From assembly GCA_025766275.1 (NCBI GenBank), contig JAFKAC010000012.1, forward strand, positions 744,001-808,000: a stretch of 64,000 nucleotides of DNA, written 5' to 3'. Position numbers and translations under genes: made by a program. The notes below the pieces were generated by a model. That model saw only the letters and a list, made by a program, of their open reading frames with translations. It did not search any database and had not been told where the DNA came from. Origin of the DNA: Lactarius indigo (lineage: Eukaryota; Basidiomycota; Agaricomycetes; Russulales; Russulaceae). Shown here in pieces: positions 49,289 to 60,769 of this stretch. Position 1 is the first letter of the stretch, and each line of letters begins with the position of its first letter.

Positions 49289-50846
49289 GCGTTGACTGTG
49301 ACGTGGGGAGGGAATCCCCCATTCTCGGGTTTATTTTTAGCAAGCTTTATATCCTTTAGTGTACCTCCAGCCAAGTGTGGGGTACTGTTTCTCGTGTTCA
49401 AAGGAACAGACGAGGGAGGGATTGATCCGGGTACTTAAGTGAACCCCGGATTTGCAAACGACTGTCTTCATACGGCCAGGAAGTCCATCGGTTTTCGGAA
49501 AAAAAAAAAAGTTGTGTCTACGTTCGTTAAAAAAAAATTGATTTTTCCCACGACGCCCCGCCTGATGTTCGAATTCGAACGCCGCCGTCGAAGATCGCGC
49601 GTCGCCGGTAGGTTATGTAATCACGTCAATGGTTGGCAGATGTGACGATGACTTGTAGCAAACTCTTGAGCAAACTTCTGAAGAGCAATTCGGTCAGAAA
49701 GACCTCCCAATGCCAACGGAAACGATGATTAGAAAACAGAAGCCCGAACTGCTGACTCAGTTGAGTGAGGGAAGATAGGTGCCTAAAAGCAGTGAGCTGA
49801 GGGATGGTGCCTGATGGGCAAGCGGCAACTGGCGAATTGAATTAGATTCTAAGAAAGGCGATCGATCCATTTGGAGAGATAAATATCAAGAAGAAATTGA
49901 ATGGGTGCGAGGCAAGTCGAGAAGAGCCCGTGAAAATGCGTCGAATTAGGATGAGAGCTCGTTCGAAGCCATGCCTCTTCCCGAGAAAGGTAGGGTACAC
50001 CACCGAAAGCAGAGCGTCACATGTCTGGCGTGCCCATCCACTTCGGAAGCAGCTCAACTGAGGTTCCAACTGGAAGCTCTGATTGAGTAAGTTCGGGTAT
50101 GAGAAGAGACAAGGGGGCCGAATACATTCATTTTAGAACCGGGAATGGCAAAAACTTTACCGTTTACGTACACCGCTAATTGATGATTGGCTATCATGCT
50201 GCCCTTACTCACATGTGCTTTTGGTTCATGACGGCCAAACAAAACGGTAACGGGCGGCGCATTGGTCGCCACGCCGATCGCACCTGCGACAGACTATCCT
50301 TCTCCTCCCTTCACCTGTCTTACAGACTCCTGCCATCGCGTTTTCCACTTGTTTTCGGTTTTCCACTCCTTTTTTAAGCATATACCGGTCAGTTTTTACA
50401 CCGACTGTCAGGTGGAAACGTTTTCGTGTTCACACGGGCAAATTAGTACGGTGTCTGGTTCATCGTCTTGGCCTTCTCTAGCCCCCTTCTCTCCTCTGCT
50501 GTGTCTTCTCTCATCTCTCATTTTGGAAACGCATAACACGCTCTCCACCCTGGACGGTTCTTAAACCGGAATCACGGCGCCAAATCAGGTTTTCTTTCCG
50601 GGTCTCTTAAAAACGCGCTATTTCACATAATCGTTCGTCACTGTTGTGGCCCACACAGTCAACCCGACCTCTCTTGATTAGTGCGTTCTCCATACTCTCG
50701 TCCGTACTCCCTGTCTGATACCATCCCTCCCCCACAGACTTTCATTCCAGTTCCGTGCTTTCAATCTCTCTGCATATACCCATATCTATTTCTACTCGGT
50801 TGCACAAATCATGCGGCTTCGTCTCATCTCTCATCCCCCCGCCCCC
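49289..50846. other. Intergenic, no gene seen
   Basis: A-rich runs near 49500-49540 and CT-rich promoter-like sequence near 50460-50800 before the next gene. No RNA gene recognised. Confidence 0.4.
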
Positions 50847-52457
50847 ATGATGCTTTTCACCATTTCTTTCGTTCCCACGGATCTGTATCCTCTTCCCCCG
50901 AACTGGGATTCTCAACTCGCCCTACTCAGCACAGCTGATCTCGAGCTGCCTCGTTCAGTATATGCGCTCGATTCGTCCGCTTGGCTCACAGAGATTCTCG
51001 AGGAAGTGACCTTTGATGTCGTTTCACTTACCGTATCTGTTGTTTTCACTGATGGCCATACGGAGGACTGGCCGTTAATGGACCGCGCCTGCATAGATGC
51101 TCTTGAAGACGTCCTGAATAACCTACGCTCAGCTATTCAGCGCCCCAAACCAACTCTCCCCCCGGCACCCCCGTCTTCCCCTATTTCTCCTAGATTTAAG
51201 AAACCAGCAAAGCATAAGAAGCAGCGATCATTACTGATGCAGCTTGTGCAGTATATCACGCCTTTTTCTGCGATCCCACATATACTGACCCGCCAAACCA
51301 GGTCACTCATCCCAAACAGCTCCTCTCCCCAGTTGCCAATGGTGGCCCCGCCACCGCCACCACCTCCATGTCAGCCATCTGTTGAAGGCGCTTTGGACAA
51401 CTCATGGGTCGTGACGAAGGAGCTTCGCCAATGTGCACGGTCCAGTCTCCTCGATACGTACCGACGCTTCGTCGTCCAAGAGCTTAGGTCTCGTCTACCG
51501 TCTGCAGGTTACACTGCCTGGATTGCACAGAGTACACTTCGACGCACCGAAGAACATATGGCCAGCTTAACAGATTCCCCATCCTCCACCGTCTCCCTAC
51601 CCTTACCAGAATTATCATCATTTGACTGCCAAACCGCCATCGTGCCTGAGGATCTCTTTGCGTACGACGATGATCCTGACGCGGCATCGGAGACGGTAGC
51701 CACGGAATCCGATGGCTCCTCTGTCCACACCCCGGACTCGACGTGTGCCTTCCGTCGTGGGATGCCCGCAGCTTTAGCTCTTGCTGATCCCAACGTAGAA
51801 GCCTTTGCCGCCCTCTCCCGGCGTGCCCTCCGGTTACGCGAGCACCTCCTCCGTGTCGACGTTGCTCGAAGGAATGCAGCAGCGGATGATGCGGCACTTC
51901 TCGCTGTCGCCGAGGTCCGTGGTCGGCGACGAGCTTGGTTGAACCGACAGCTTCGCGGGGGCGCGTACTTGTCGGATCTTGGTTTTGCGACACCTGTTCG
52001 CTCATCGCAGCTTGCACGGCATGCACCTCTTAGCTCTGAGCACCTTTCCGCGTCGTCGTCGCATCTCTCCATTATGTCTTCGCGATTGTTCCCAGTAGTG
52101 GAGGAGGTTGAGGGGGAATTAGACGTGTGGGGGCCGCCAGATAAGGTGACGTCTCATGTACCGATGCGCCGACATGCGCCAGTTCGCACGCGTACGAGAA
52201 GTGTGTGGGACTTGAACGGACCTCCGGGTCTCGACCTCGTGGAGGGCGGCGCAATGGAGCTCGGCCCGCCGGTTCTCATGGTACCTCCGCCTGCCGTGAC
52301 ACCAGCCCCTCATTCTGCTCCGACCGTCGTGGCACCACTTCCCGAGCACGAACTGGATCTCGAGTTGGGCGCCGTCGACGGGTCATTCGTGAATGGTAAG
52401 GAGGTTGAGTACGAATGTGGAGAGTGGCTGCCTGGTATTCAGCTAGAGTCGCGGTGA
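50847..52457 (+). CDS. Conserved-looking single-exon protein, unknown function
   Basis: A 548-codon open frame without introns begins at 50811; the ATG pair at 50847-50852 (MMLFTISFVPTDLYPLPP) is the more natural start and leaves 536 residues. Visible parts: an ordered N-terminal region (SAWLTEILEEVTFDVVSLTVSVVF), a proline-rich linker with a seven-proline run, a helical middle (QCARSSLLDTYRRFVVQEL), an arginine-rich helix (LRLREHLLRVDVARRNAAAD) and an acidic, proline-rich tail. No signal peptide or catalytic motif. Length, absence of stops and position in a conserved gene row argue that it is real. It resembles the low-complexity regulatory proteins common in basidiomycetes; function unknown. 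Confidence 0.65.
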   Translation: MMLFTISFVPTDLYPLPPNWDSQLALLSTADLELPRSVYALDSSAWLTEILEEVTFDVVSLTVSVVFTDGHTEDWPLMDRACIDALEDVLNNLRSAIQRPKPTLPPAPPSSPISPRFKKPAKHKKQRSLLMQLVQYITPFSAIPHILTRQTRSLIPNSSSPQLPMVAPPPPPPPCQPSVEGALDNSWVVTKELRQCARSSLLDTYRRFVVQELRSRLPSAGYTAWIAQSTLRRTEEHMASLTDSPSSTVSLPLPELSSFDCQTAIVPEDLFAYDDDPDAASETVATESDGSSVHTPDSTCAFRRGMPAALALADPNVEAFAALSRRALRLREHLLRVDVARRNAAADDAALLAVAEVRGRRRAWLNRQLRGGAYLSDLGFATPVRSSQLARHAPLSSEHLSASSSHLSIMSSRLFPVVEEVEGELDVWGPPDKVTSHVPMRRHAPVRTRTRSVWDLNGPPGLDLVEGGAMELGPPVLMVPPPAVTPAPHSAPTVVAPLPEHELDLELGAVDGSFVNGKEVEYECGEWLPGIQLESR

Positions 52458-52806
52458 TGATGGATGTTACTGAATGTTTGCATTCTTCCATTGCATGGTT
52501 TTTTGCTCGGGTTTGTGTTCTGGTTTTTTTCTTGCCCGGTGTGGCCGCATTCAATCTTTAGTATTTCAATCTCATCGCACGTCGCACTTACGTACATACA
52601 GCATAACTATACTCGTCATTTCCACGTATCATTCATCAGATTTTACCGCATTACACGTTTTTATTCCGCGCCTGGGGCCTTGCATCCTTGCTTGCATTCG
52701 TTTCGTTGCTTGTACTAAGTTAGACACTGAACTTGGCGGGGTATGTCATCATGTGACATCTATTTACCTTGCTAAAAACTTAGATCTGATAACAGTTAGA
52801 GCAAGT
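52458..52806. other. Spacer before PNP1
   Basis: 3' region of the preceding gene and PNP1 promoter. No further gene seen. Confidence 0.4.
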
Positions 52807-54065
52807 ATGTCTCCAACTTCTACCAACACGCTTGACGTCAATGCGACGTCAGCAGAGAATGTCGCGAGACTCGTGAAGCTGCTTCCAGCCGACCTCCGCA
52901 CCCCGCGAGTTGGTATCGTGTGCGGCTCGGGGCTCGGAACCCTCGCGGAGAGTATCACGGAGCGCGTTATCGTGCCATACAGTGCACTACAAGGATTCGG
53001 AGAGAGCACTGGTACGTCTCTAACCTCCGGGGCTGAGGGAGATTCACCAATACTGGTATCATAGTCTCAGGACATCGAAGCGAACTTGCATTTGGAAAAG
53101 TCGGAGACTTGCCGGTAGTTGCGATGCTTGGACGAGTGCGTCTCTACTTTCTGGTGGGGCTTGTTTATGAAATCTAGCAAAGTTCCATCCGTATGAGGGC
53201 CACTCGCTCGCGACCGTTGTGTACCCAATCCGTCTCATGGCAGATCTGGGCGTACAAGATCTGATCAGTACGTCAACCATACTTTATCACATATTCCTGT
53301 TAGGGTTAATACATTGGGCCGTAGTCACGAACGCAGCGGGCTCACTGAAGGCCGATGTCCCTGTCGGAACAAGTGCGTTTGTCTTCCGCCACCCTCACGA
53401 CCATATCTCTCCCTACGTCTTTGATCTGATTCCCATCTTTTCCCGCTGCGTCACAGTCGTCGTAATCGACGACCACATCGCACTGCCGCTCTTGACGGGG
53501 CTCAACCCGCTGCTCGGCGCGCTCTCCCGGCCCACCTCGCGGCGCTTCGTGCCGCTCTCGGACGCATACACGCACGCACTGCGGCTCGCTGCGTTCCGTG
53601 CTGCGCACGCGCTCGGTCTGCCGCGCACGGCGCTTGCGGAGGGCACGTATGCGTGGGTGAGCGGGCCCACGTACGAGACGCGCGGCGAGGCGGCGCTGCT
53701 CGCCACGGCGGGTGCGAGCGTCGTCGGGATGAGCACCGTGCCGGAGGTCGTTGCGGCGCGGGACGAGGGAATGCGCGTGCTCGTGCTTAGCTTGGTCACG
53801 AATATGGTCGTTGGGGTCGTGCAAGGCACCGGCGTGAGGAGCGTGCGGGAGGAGCTGGACGCCGAGGTACGTCGTTATGTCGCGTTTGAAGGTGGATGAG
53901 GATGATAAATGTGTTGGTTGTTAGCTTGCGGGGCAGACGCTGCAGCGACCCCCTACACCGACTGTGTCGCACGAGGAGGTTCTGGCGGTTGGGAAATCGA
54001 AGGCGGAGGTCATGCGGCAGCTTGTGGAACGGATCATCATTTCGTTGCCCAATGCGGGAGCTTGA
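52807..54065 (+). CDS. PNP1: Purine nucleoside phosphorylase
   Basis: Six exons (52807-53011, 53065-53135, 53183-53267, 53325-53372, 53457-53866, 53925-54065) encode 319 residues. Motifs of the trimeric PNP/MTAP family are in order: GIVCGSGLGTLAE, VSGHRSELAFG (phosphate), the FHPYEGHS segment, TNAAGSL, WVSGPTYETRGEA (purine and ribose contacts), VGMSTVPEV and LVTNMVVGV. The enzyme splits inosine or guanosine with phosphate into base and ribose-1-phosphate in purine salvage, in the cytosol. Exon 5 is strikingly GC-rich compared with the rest. All introns are GT-AG, 47-84 nt. Confidence 0.93.
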
Positions 54066-54392
54066 TTGTCGTTAATTTATAACCATAACCAAAGTGAATA
54101 GAGTGAACATCCTAGAAAAAAAGGAAAAGGCAAGGGTTCCGAGTCGGCTGTGTGTTGCGTGTTGGTAACGAACGGCTGCCCTGGGTCAGGCGGTTCTGCG
54201 GCTTGCCAGCAGCATGTTCACCGGTGCCTCGGATATCGACTTCTGAAAAAGTTTGGCTCTCTGGCCCTTCCTCCCTTCTCTTTGTCCATTTCTACCACTA
54301 CCTCCACCACCATTTACTACCGCCTTCGTCGTCATCGGTCGTCGTAGCCATTTGGGTCTAACTACCTGTACCTGTCGCCCCTGCTTCCCACG
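54066..54392. other. Spacer between PNP1 and IDP1
   Basis: Contains pyrimidine-rich promoter sequence and several CTACC/CCACC repeats (54290-54320). No gene seen. Confidence 0.4.
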
Positions 54393-56325
54393 ATGCTTTC
54401 ACGGACAGCAATCCTTTGCGGGCGGCTCCCGCGCTCAAGACCTTATCTCACATCATTCGCAGCAAATGCGCTCTCACGAGGATTTGCGAGCAGCATGCCT
54501 TCTTACAGTGAGCATCGTTGCCTTGCCGCTTCGCCAAACGAGGCGATAAAATGTTCGTCACTGATGCAATCACCGGTGGTTGATGTCACTTCCGCAAACT
54601 GCAATCGATCGTCTGCGTTCCTCGCTACCTAGGAGAGAAGATCGTAGTGAAGAACCCAATCGTCGAACTCGATGGCGATGAGATGACGCGCATCATCTGG
54701 AAGAAGATCCGAGAAGAAGTGCGTTCGATGTCCTCGTTTTTTTCCTTACAGCGAGCATTGACGTGTCCTTGAATTGCGGCAGCTTATCCTCCCGTATCTC
54801 CAACTTGACATCAAGTACTTTGATCTCGGCCTCGAGCACCGCGATGCAGTACGTGTTCATCCCCGTGACCGCATAGCCATGTGGTGACCCTGACCACGTT
54901 TCGACCCGCCGTGCTACCATCTTCCTTGTCGCCTACGTAGACCGATGACCAGGTGACGATCGAATCCGCAGAGGCGATCCTCAAGTACAACGTTGGTATC
55001 AAGTGCGCGACCATCACCCCGGACGAAGCTCGCGTGAAGGAGTTCAAGCTCAAGCAGATGTGGCGCTCGCCTAATGGCACGGTATGCATCGCGCCATTTT
55101 CGTCTCTGACGTGGCACTGCATCGCGCACAGATCCGCAACATCCTCGGCGGCACGGTCTTCCGCGAGCCGATCATCCTCGACCGCATCCCGCGGCCCGTC
55201 CCCGGGTGGGTCAAGCCCATCGTCATCGGCCGTCACGCGTTCGGAGACCAGTACCGCGCGACGGACTTTGTCGCACCCGGTCCTGGAAAGCTCCAGCTCG
55301 TGTATACGCCGCAGGGCGGCGGCGAGCCGACCACGTTGAGCGTGTATGACTTTAAGGGCAAAGGGGTCGCCCTCGCGATGTACAATACGGATGATGTCAG
55401 TCTCGTCGCCCTTGCTTGTGGTTGTTCTTGCTGACGGTTCGGCGGTGGACAGTCGATCGCCGGGTTCGCGCACTCGTCATTCAAGATGGCGCTGTCTAAG
55501 AAAATGCCGCTGGTGTGTCATCGATATGTCTTCTCTTTCTTTCCGCGGGCTTACGGCGGGGTTGCTACTAGTTCTTATCCACAAAAAATACTATCTTGAA
55601 GAAGTATGACGGCCGTTTCAAGGACATCTTCCAGGAGATCTACGAGAGGTTCAGTTATGTTCCCATGCCCAGCAGGCGGACCGCTGACGTGGCTCTGTTG
55701 CGAATCACAGGGAATACCAAAAGCAGTTCGAGGCGGCGGGGATCTACTACGAGCACCGTCTGATCGACGACATGGTCGCGCAGGCCATCAAGTCCTCTGG
55801 CGGCTTCGTCTGGGCTACCAAGAACTACGACGGCGACGTGCAGTCGGACATCCTCGCGCAGGGCTTCGGCTCGCTCGGGATGATGACGTCGGAGCTCATC
55901 ACGCCGGACGGCCGGACGGTGGAGAGCGAGGCCGCACACGGCACCGTCACGCGGCACTATCGCGAATACCAAAAGGGCCGCGAGACGTCGACGAACCCGG
56001 TCGCGTCGATCTTTGCGTGGACGCGCGGGCTGCTGCATCGCGCGAGTCTGGACGGGAACGAGGAGCTCTCGGCGTTCGCGCGCGCGCTGGAGAGCGCGTG
56101 CGTCGAGGTTATCGATGTCGACGGCGTGATGACGAAGGACCTTGCGCTCGCTATACATGGAAAGGAGATGCAGCGTGAGCATTGGGTGATCACGGACGTT
56201 TACATGGATGCGGTCAAGGTGCGTTTGTTGATCGTGTCTCCTGCATTGGGACATGTGCTGACGGCACTTTGCAGGCGAAATTGGACAAGCTGTTGGTTGC
56301 GGAAGGAACGAAGGCGAAGATCTAA
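54393..56325 (+). CDS. IDP1: NADP-dependent isocitrate dehydrogenase, mitochondrial
   Basis: Nine exons (54393-54507, 54633-54718, 54783-54848, 54941-55081, 55132-55395, 55453-55512, 55572-55648, 55711-56218, 56275-56325) encode 455 residues. The first 35-40 are a basic, serine-rich mitochondrial presequence ([17 protein letters not shown]). Diagnostic parts follow: [94 protein letters not shown], and the metal/NADP site around [12 protein letters not shown] and [13 protein letters not shown]. It converts isocitrate to 2-oxoglutarate and supplies NADPH. The C-terminus lacks a peroxisomal signal. All introns are GT-AG. Confidence 0.95.
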
Positions 56326-56600
56326 GTCATCTAGAATAGACGAACGATGATCTCATATAAGTTGTTGATATATATTCGTCGGACGTCGCACGGAGGATAT
56401 AGTTACTGATGTGGAACGTACTTCCAAGCTGTCGATTCGATGGCATGAGTAGTTTTGTGGGTTACAGTATGAGGCTGGCTCGCGCCTTTAGCTTGAATAC
56501 ACGATTCTAACTATCGAGGTGTCCCTCTATGAGCGTGTAACTACGTACTTGTAAGGATCGCTCATGCGTCCGCACCCGTCGCTCATCGATGGCATCCACA
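56326..56600. other. Spacer before STAND C
   Basis: IDP1 3' region. The conserved STAND promoter block begins near 56600. Confidence 0.4.
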
Positions 56601-56653
56601 AGGCGTTTATCGTTCATGTATGCATTAGCGCTCGCAGGCGTCTCATTGACAGG

Positions 56654-56663
56654 CATGGCCATG
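56654..56663. promoter_or_regulatory. Conserved dyad upstream of STAND gene C
   Basis: CATGGCCATG, 86 bases before the ATG. Compared with CGTGGCCACG of gene B, both arms changed together so the palindrome is kept. Confidence 0.4.
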
Positions 56664-56748
56664 AGGCAGTGTACGCCCTTCGTCCAGTGATCCCACCCCC
56701 ACCTTTACGCAGACATTATCCTCGATTCCTCCACTTGTCGCTCTTCCT

Positions 56749-59700
56749 ATGCCTCAGACGGCTTCCGCAGCCACAGCTTCCTCACGCTTCCAGGACATTT
56801 TCAATGCCGCCTTGAAATCGTACCAAAAGCAGACCAAGAAAGACCTTATCACACATCCACTTGCCTCCCAGTTACAAGCATGCGACTCAACCAGCGCTAT
56901 CCTTGCCGTGCTTCAAGACCAAGTTCGGGAATTCGATCAAGCTCACAGCGGCGATGAGAGATTGACAAAGTGGCTGATCCCAACCGTGAACGTCCTCCTC
57001 GCTTTTTCTGCCGCCGTCTCCGAGGGCGTCGGTCTGGTACGTCTCGACAATTGAGTTAATGTGACCATCTCTGATGTATATTTCGTAGGCGTTTTCACCC
57101 GCGAAAGTGATCTTCGCAGGCGTCGGTGTCTTCCTTTCGGCAAGTATCTTATCTATTCTTTAGGCAGATCGTTCTGATTTTGAAGATATTATAGGCTGCC
57201 AAGGATGTCGCAGCAAGCAAAGATACCCTCGCAGAGCTGTTCGAACGAATTGGGTTCTTTTTCAACCGGCTCGAAAGTTATACAGAGGTGACACCGACTG
57301 CGGCGATGACAAATATAATCACGAAGATAATGGTGGAGGTGCTTACGATCTTTGGGATTGCAACGAAAGAGCTCAGGCGGGGATCAGCAAGTGAGTTTCC
57401 GATAGGCTATCTCTGAATCCCCACTGAAGTGCGTGCAGAAAAGTTCCTGAAGAGATTGGCCGGAAGGACTGATCTGGAGGACGCGATCAAGAAGCTGGAC
57501 AGATTGACGCAGGAAGAGGCTCGGATGGCGCTTGCAGAGGTGCTGAAGATCACACATATTGTCCACGACGGCGTGAAAGTGGTGGACGGTAAAGTGGAGG
57601 GCGTAGACGACAAGGTAGAAGACATGGGCGGGAAAGTAAAAGACATGAGTGGCAAAGTGGACGACATCGGCGACAAAGTGAGCGACATTGGCGACAAAGT
57701 GGACGACATTGGCGACAAGGTAGACGGTGTGGGTGACAAGGTAGACGACGTGGGCGACAAAGTGGAGGATATAGGCCAAGATATAGGCGACAGAGTGCAA
57801 AGTGTTGATGAAAAGGTCCAATTAGTCGTTGACGGTGCGCGATCCGCGTGTAGCCAGTCGCTGATACATTCTAACATTTTCACTTTCAGATGGGAAGGAG
57901 GCAAAGTTAGTGATCCAACAGACGGCAAATAGCGTTGACGAAATCAAGTGTTCGTGATCGCCTAACCTTGCTGTTGCTCTTTGCTCGCATTTACACCTAC
58001 TCGCAGGGAACCAGATAAAACAGCTCCTACGAGCGTGGCTCTCTCCCGCGGATCCGTCTACAAATCACATCATCGCACAAAAGGCCCAACACAAGGGAAC
58101 GACGGTGTGGTTCTTTCAAGGCAGCATCTTCATCGAATGGAAGTCTACTGGCTCCCTCTTGTGGATCCATGGCAAACGTGGGTTTCTCTCAGGATATTTC
58201 AGGCGAGCGCCATCTGACAGATTCCGACTTTCATACCAGCGGGCTCAGGGAAAAGCGTCATCTGGTATAGTGTTCCTTGAATGCTTTCCTTTCGGAACTT
58301 ATTTTTCGCCAGTTCCTCCGTCATTCAAGACATTATGGCCGTATGCGAAGCGGGGTCGGCAATAATGGCCTACTTTTACTTTGATTTTAGGGACCTCAAG
58401 AAGCAAAGCCGTCGCGACCTGCTGCTTTCTCTCGTATCCCAACTTTCTACTCGCTCAATTCCTTATTGTGACATTCTCCACTACGTTTATAAGACACACG
58501 AAAATGGCACCCGGCAGCCGAGTGACGAGACTTTGAAAGCATGCCTGAAAGAAATGCTGACACTGCCGGGACAGGGCCCAATTTTCATTGTCCTGGATGC
58601 GCTCGATGAATGTCCAGACTCGTCTGGGATCCCGTCTCCTCGTGATGAGGTCCTTCAACTCGTGAAGGAACTTGTCGATCTTCACCTAGAAGGACTTCAC
58701 ATTTGTGCGACCAGTCGACCGGAGGTCGACATCCGAGCTGTTCTTGAGCCACTGGCGTTTCGTTCGGTCTCTCTACATAACCAGAGTGGACAAAAATCGG
58801 ATATCGCAGACTACGTTCGGAATGTGGTCAACTCACCGTCGAGTGCGGCGATGAGGAGATGGAGAGGAGATGATAAGAAGCTTGTGATCGAGACGCTGAC
58901 AGAGAGAGCTGACGGAATGTGAGAGCATCGAGCTATTCTATGCTAACAACAGTTTCTTACGTTGTTGTGCAGGTTCAGATGGGTATATTGCCAGTTGGAG
59001 GCGTTGCGACATTGCTTCCCACCGAACCTCCGTCAATTTCTTAATGAGCTTCCCGAGACCCTGGACGAAACATACGAGCGAATTTTGAGGGGCATCAACA
59101 AGGCTCAGAAGGATAACGCACATCGTCTGTTACAGTGCCTCGCTGTAGCTGTGCGACCGCTTCGAGTCGAGGAGCTCGCGGAAGTACTAGCGTTCGATTT
59201 TCAAGCGTCGAGCTCGGGAGGGATTCCGAAGTTGAAGGAGGACTGGCGGTGGGACGACCAAGAGGAGGCTATACTTTCGACATGCTCAAGTTTGATCGCC
59301 ATTGTCCCCAATCGTGGTTCGCGGGTGGTGCAATTCTCACACTTTTCGGTGAAAGAATACCTCACCTCGCCTCGTCTTGCACGATTAGATGGAGACGTTT
59401 CACGGTTTCATATTGGTCTCAATGCAGCGCATACGATCATGGCGCAGGCGTGCCTGGGAACCTTGCTCCGGCTGGATGAACACGCTGACAATAGTAGCGC
59501 CAAAGGGTTTCCTCTTGTTGAATACGCCGCACGACACTGGGTGGCTCACGCGCAATTCGAGGGAGTGTCACCAAGCGTACGGGATGGAATGGACGACCTA
59601 TTTGACCCCTCCAAGCCATATTTCGCAGCGTGGCTCCGGGTGCACAACGTGGACAAAATCGGCGCCTTTGAGAGCTGGCGCAAATTCACGGACGATCGGC

Positions 59701-60413
59701 CACCGGCCGGTTCCCCGCTCTACTATGCCGCACTCTGTGGGTTTTATGACCTGTCAGAACGTCTGATTATGAAGCATCCTGAACAAGTAAATGCGCGTGG
59801 TGGTCACATGCAAGCGCCACTTCCGGTAGCTTTGTGCAAGAGATACTTCGGTATCGCAGATTTACTCCGCAAGCACGGTGCAATCGTGGATGTTCGAGGC
59901 CGTTGTGATAGGACTCCCCTACATCCTGCGTCGATATATGGAGACGTCGATATCATGCGGTGGCTACTTAATAACGGCGCAGATACAAATGCTCGGCATA
60001 CTGACGGCAGGACACCACTGCATGCGGCAGCAATCAACATGCATCTAGATGCTGTCCAGGTGCTACTCGACCACAATGCGGACGTCAACTCGCGGACACG
60101 CGACGACAAAACTCCATTACACGACACCATATCCTACAATGACCGTCATCCGGATGAAAAGAGGGCCGATGTCGTGCAGCGACTGCTGGACCATGGGGCG
60201 GACCCAAATATATGTGACAACAACCATTCGACTCCGTTACATCAGGCCTCGACCAAGGGGTTGCTCGAGGTTGCTCGAGTGCTACTCCGTTATGGTGCTA
60301 ACGTAGATGATAAGGACAGGAAAGGAAGGACGCCATTTCAAGTGGCGTCGTCGAAGGGACACGATGAAATGACTAAACTGCTGTTAGAACATGGTGCCGT
60401 GGCTCAGCCGTAG
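56749..60413 (+). CDS. Goodbye-NACHT-ankyrin STAND protein C
   Basis: Nine exons (56749-57036, 57089-57139, 57195-57390, 57439-57834, 57890-57949, 58007-58177, 58240-58264, 58313-58918, 58973-60413) encode 1077 residues. Domain order is as in A and B: Goodbye (1-178), coiled linker, NACHT with GKPGSGKS (about 386-393), VLDALDEC, ATSRPE, and seven ankyrin repeats. The donor after exon 2 is TCG|GCAAGT, a usable GC donor at the position where A and B have GAAAGT, so C is the most clearly functional copy. Its fourth exon is 180 nt longer than that of B because of about eight extra heptads (VDDIGDK type). The ankyrin part differs most among the three proteins. Confidence 0.87.
57583..57805 (+). 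repeat. 21-bp coding minisatellite (coiled-coil heptads)
   Basis: About eleven units of 21 bp such as 'gacattggcgacaaagtg' encode heptads of the form VDDIGDK, predicted to form one long coiled coil between the Goodbye domain and the NACHT. Genes A and B have only two to three units at the same place. Confidence 0.9.
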
Positions 60414-60769
60414 CTTATGCACTCACGTTTCAGTCACCACAGAGAAGTCTGTTACAATAATATGGGAAGTCTTTGTATAACTACTAGACGAAGCTGGAAG
60501 TGGCGCAGGTGAGTTGATGAATTGATGAACCACAATACGTAGTTGATCGATATCCCGTGACCCGCATATACCCTCACAAGGGAGGTGGCATTCGGCGCCA
60601 TGCGGAGAAGCGCGATTTGCATATATACCACATCTCACACAACTTGGAAACAAGTATCCAATGCTTCCTAAATGCCAGTGATAGCTTAACTTGCATGTAT
60701 TACTGTAACGGGTGGGAGAAAATAAGGGATGATGGGAGTGCACCAGATCAGCGCGCGGAGGCAGCAGGA
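60414..60769. other. Intergenic between STAND C and relic
   Basis: Matches the sequences after STAND A and B. No gene seen. Confidence 0.45.

Noticed and set aside
53342..53829. Long minus-strand frames over PNP1 exon 5
   Set aside because: Caused by high GC content of the real exon; the peptides are arginine/alanine-rich and lack any motif.
57384..57928. Antisense frames across the STAND C heptad repeat (LSPMSSTLS repeats)
   Set aside because: Produced by the 21-bp minisatellite read on the other strand; no counterpart in A or B.
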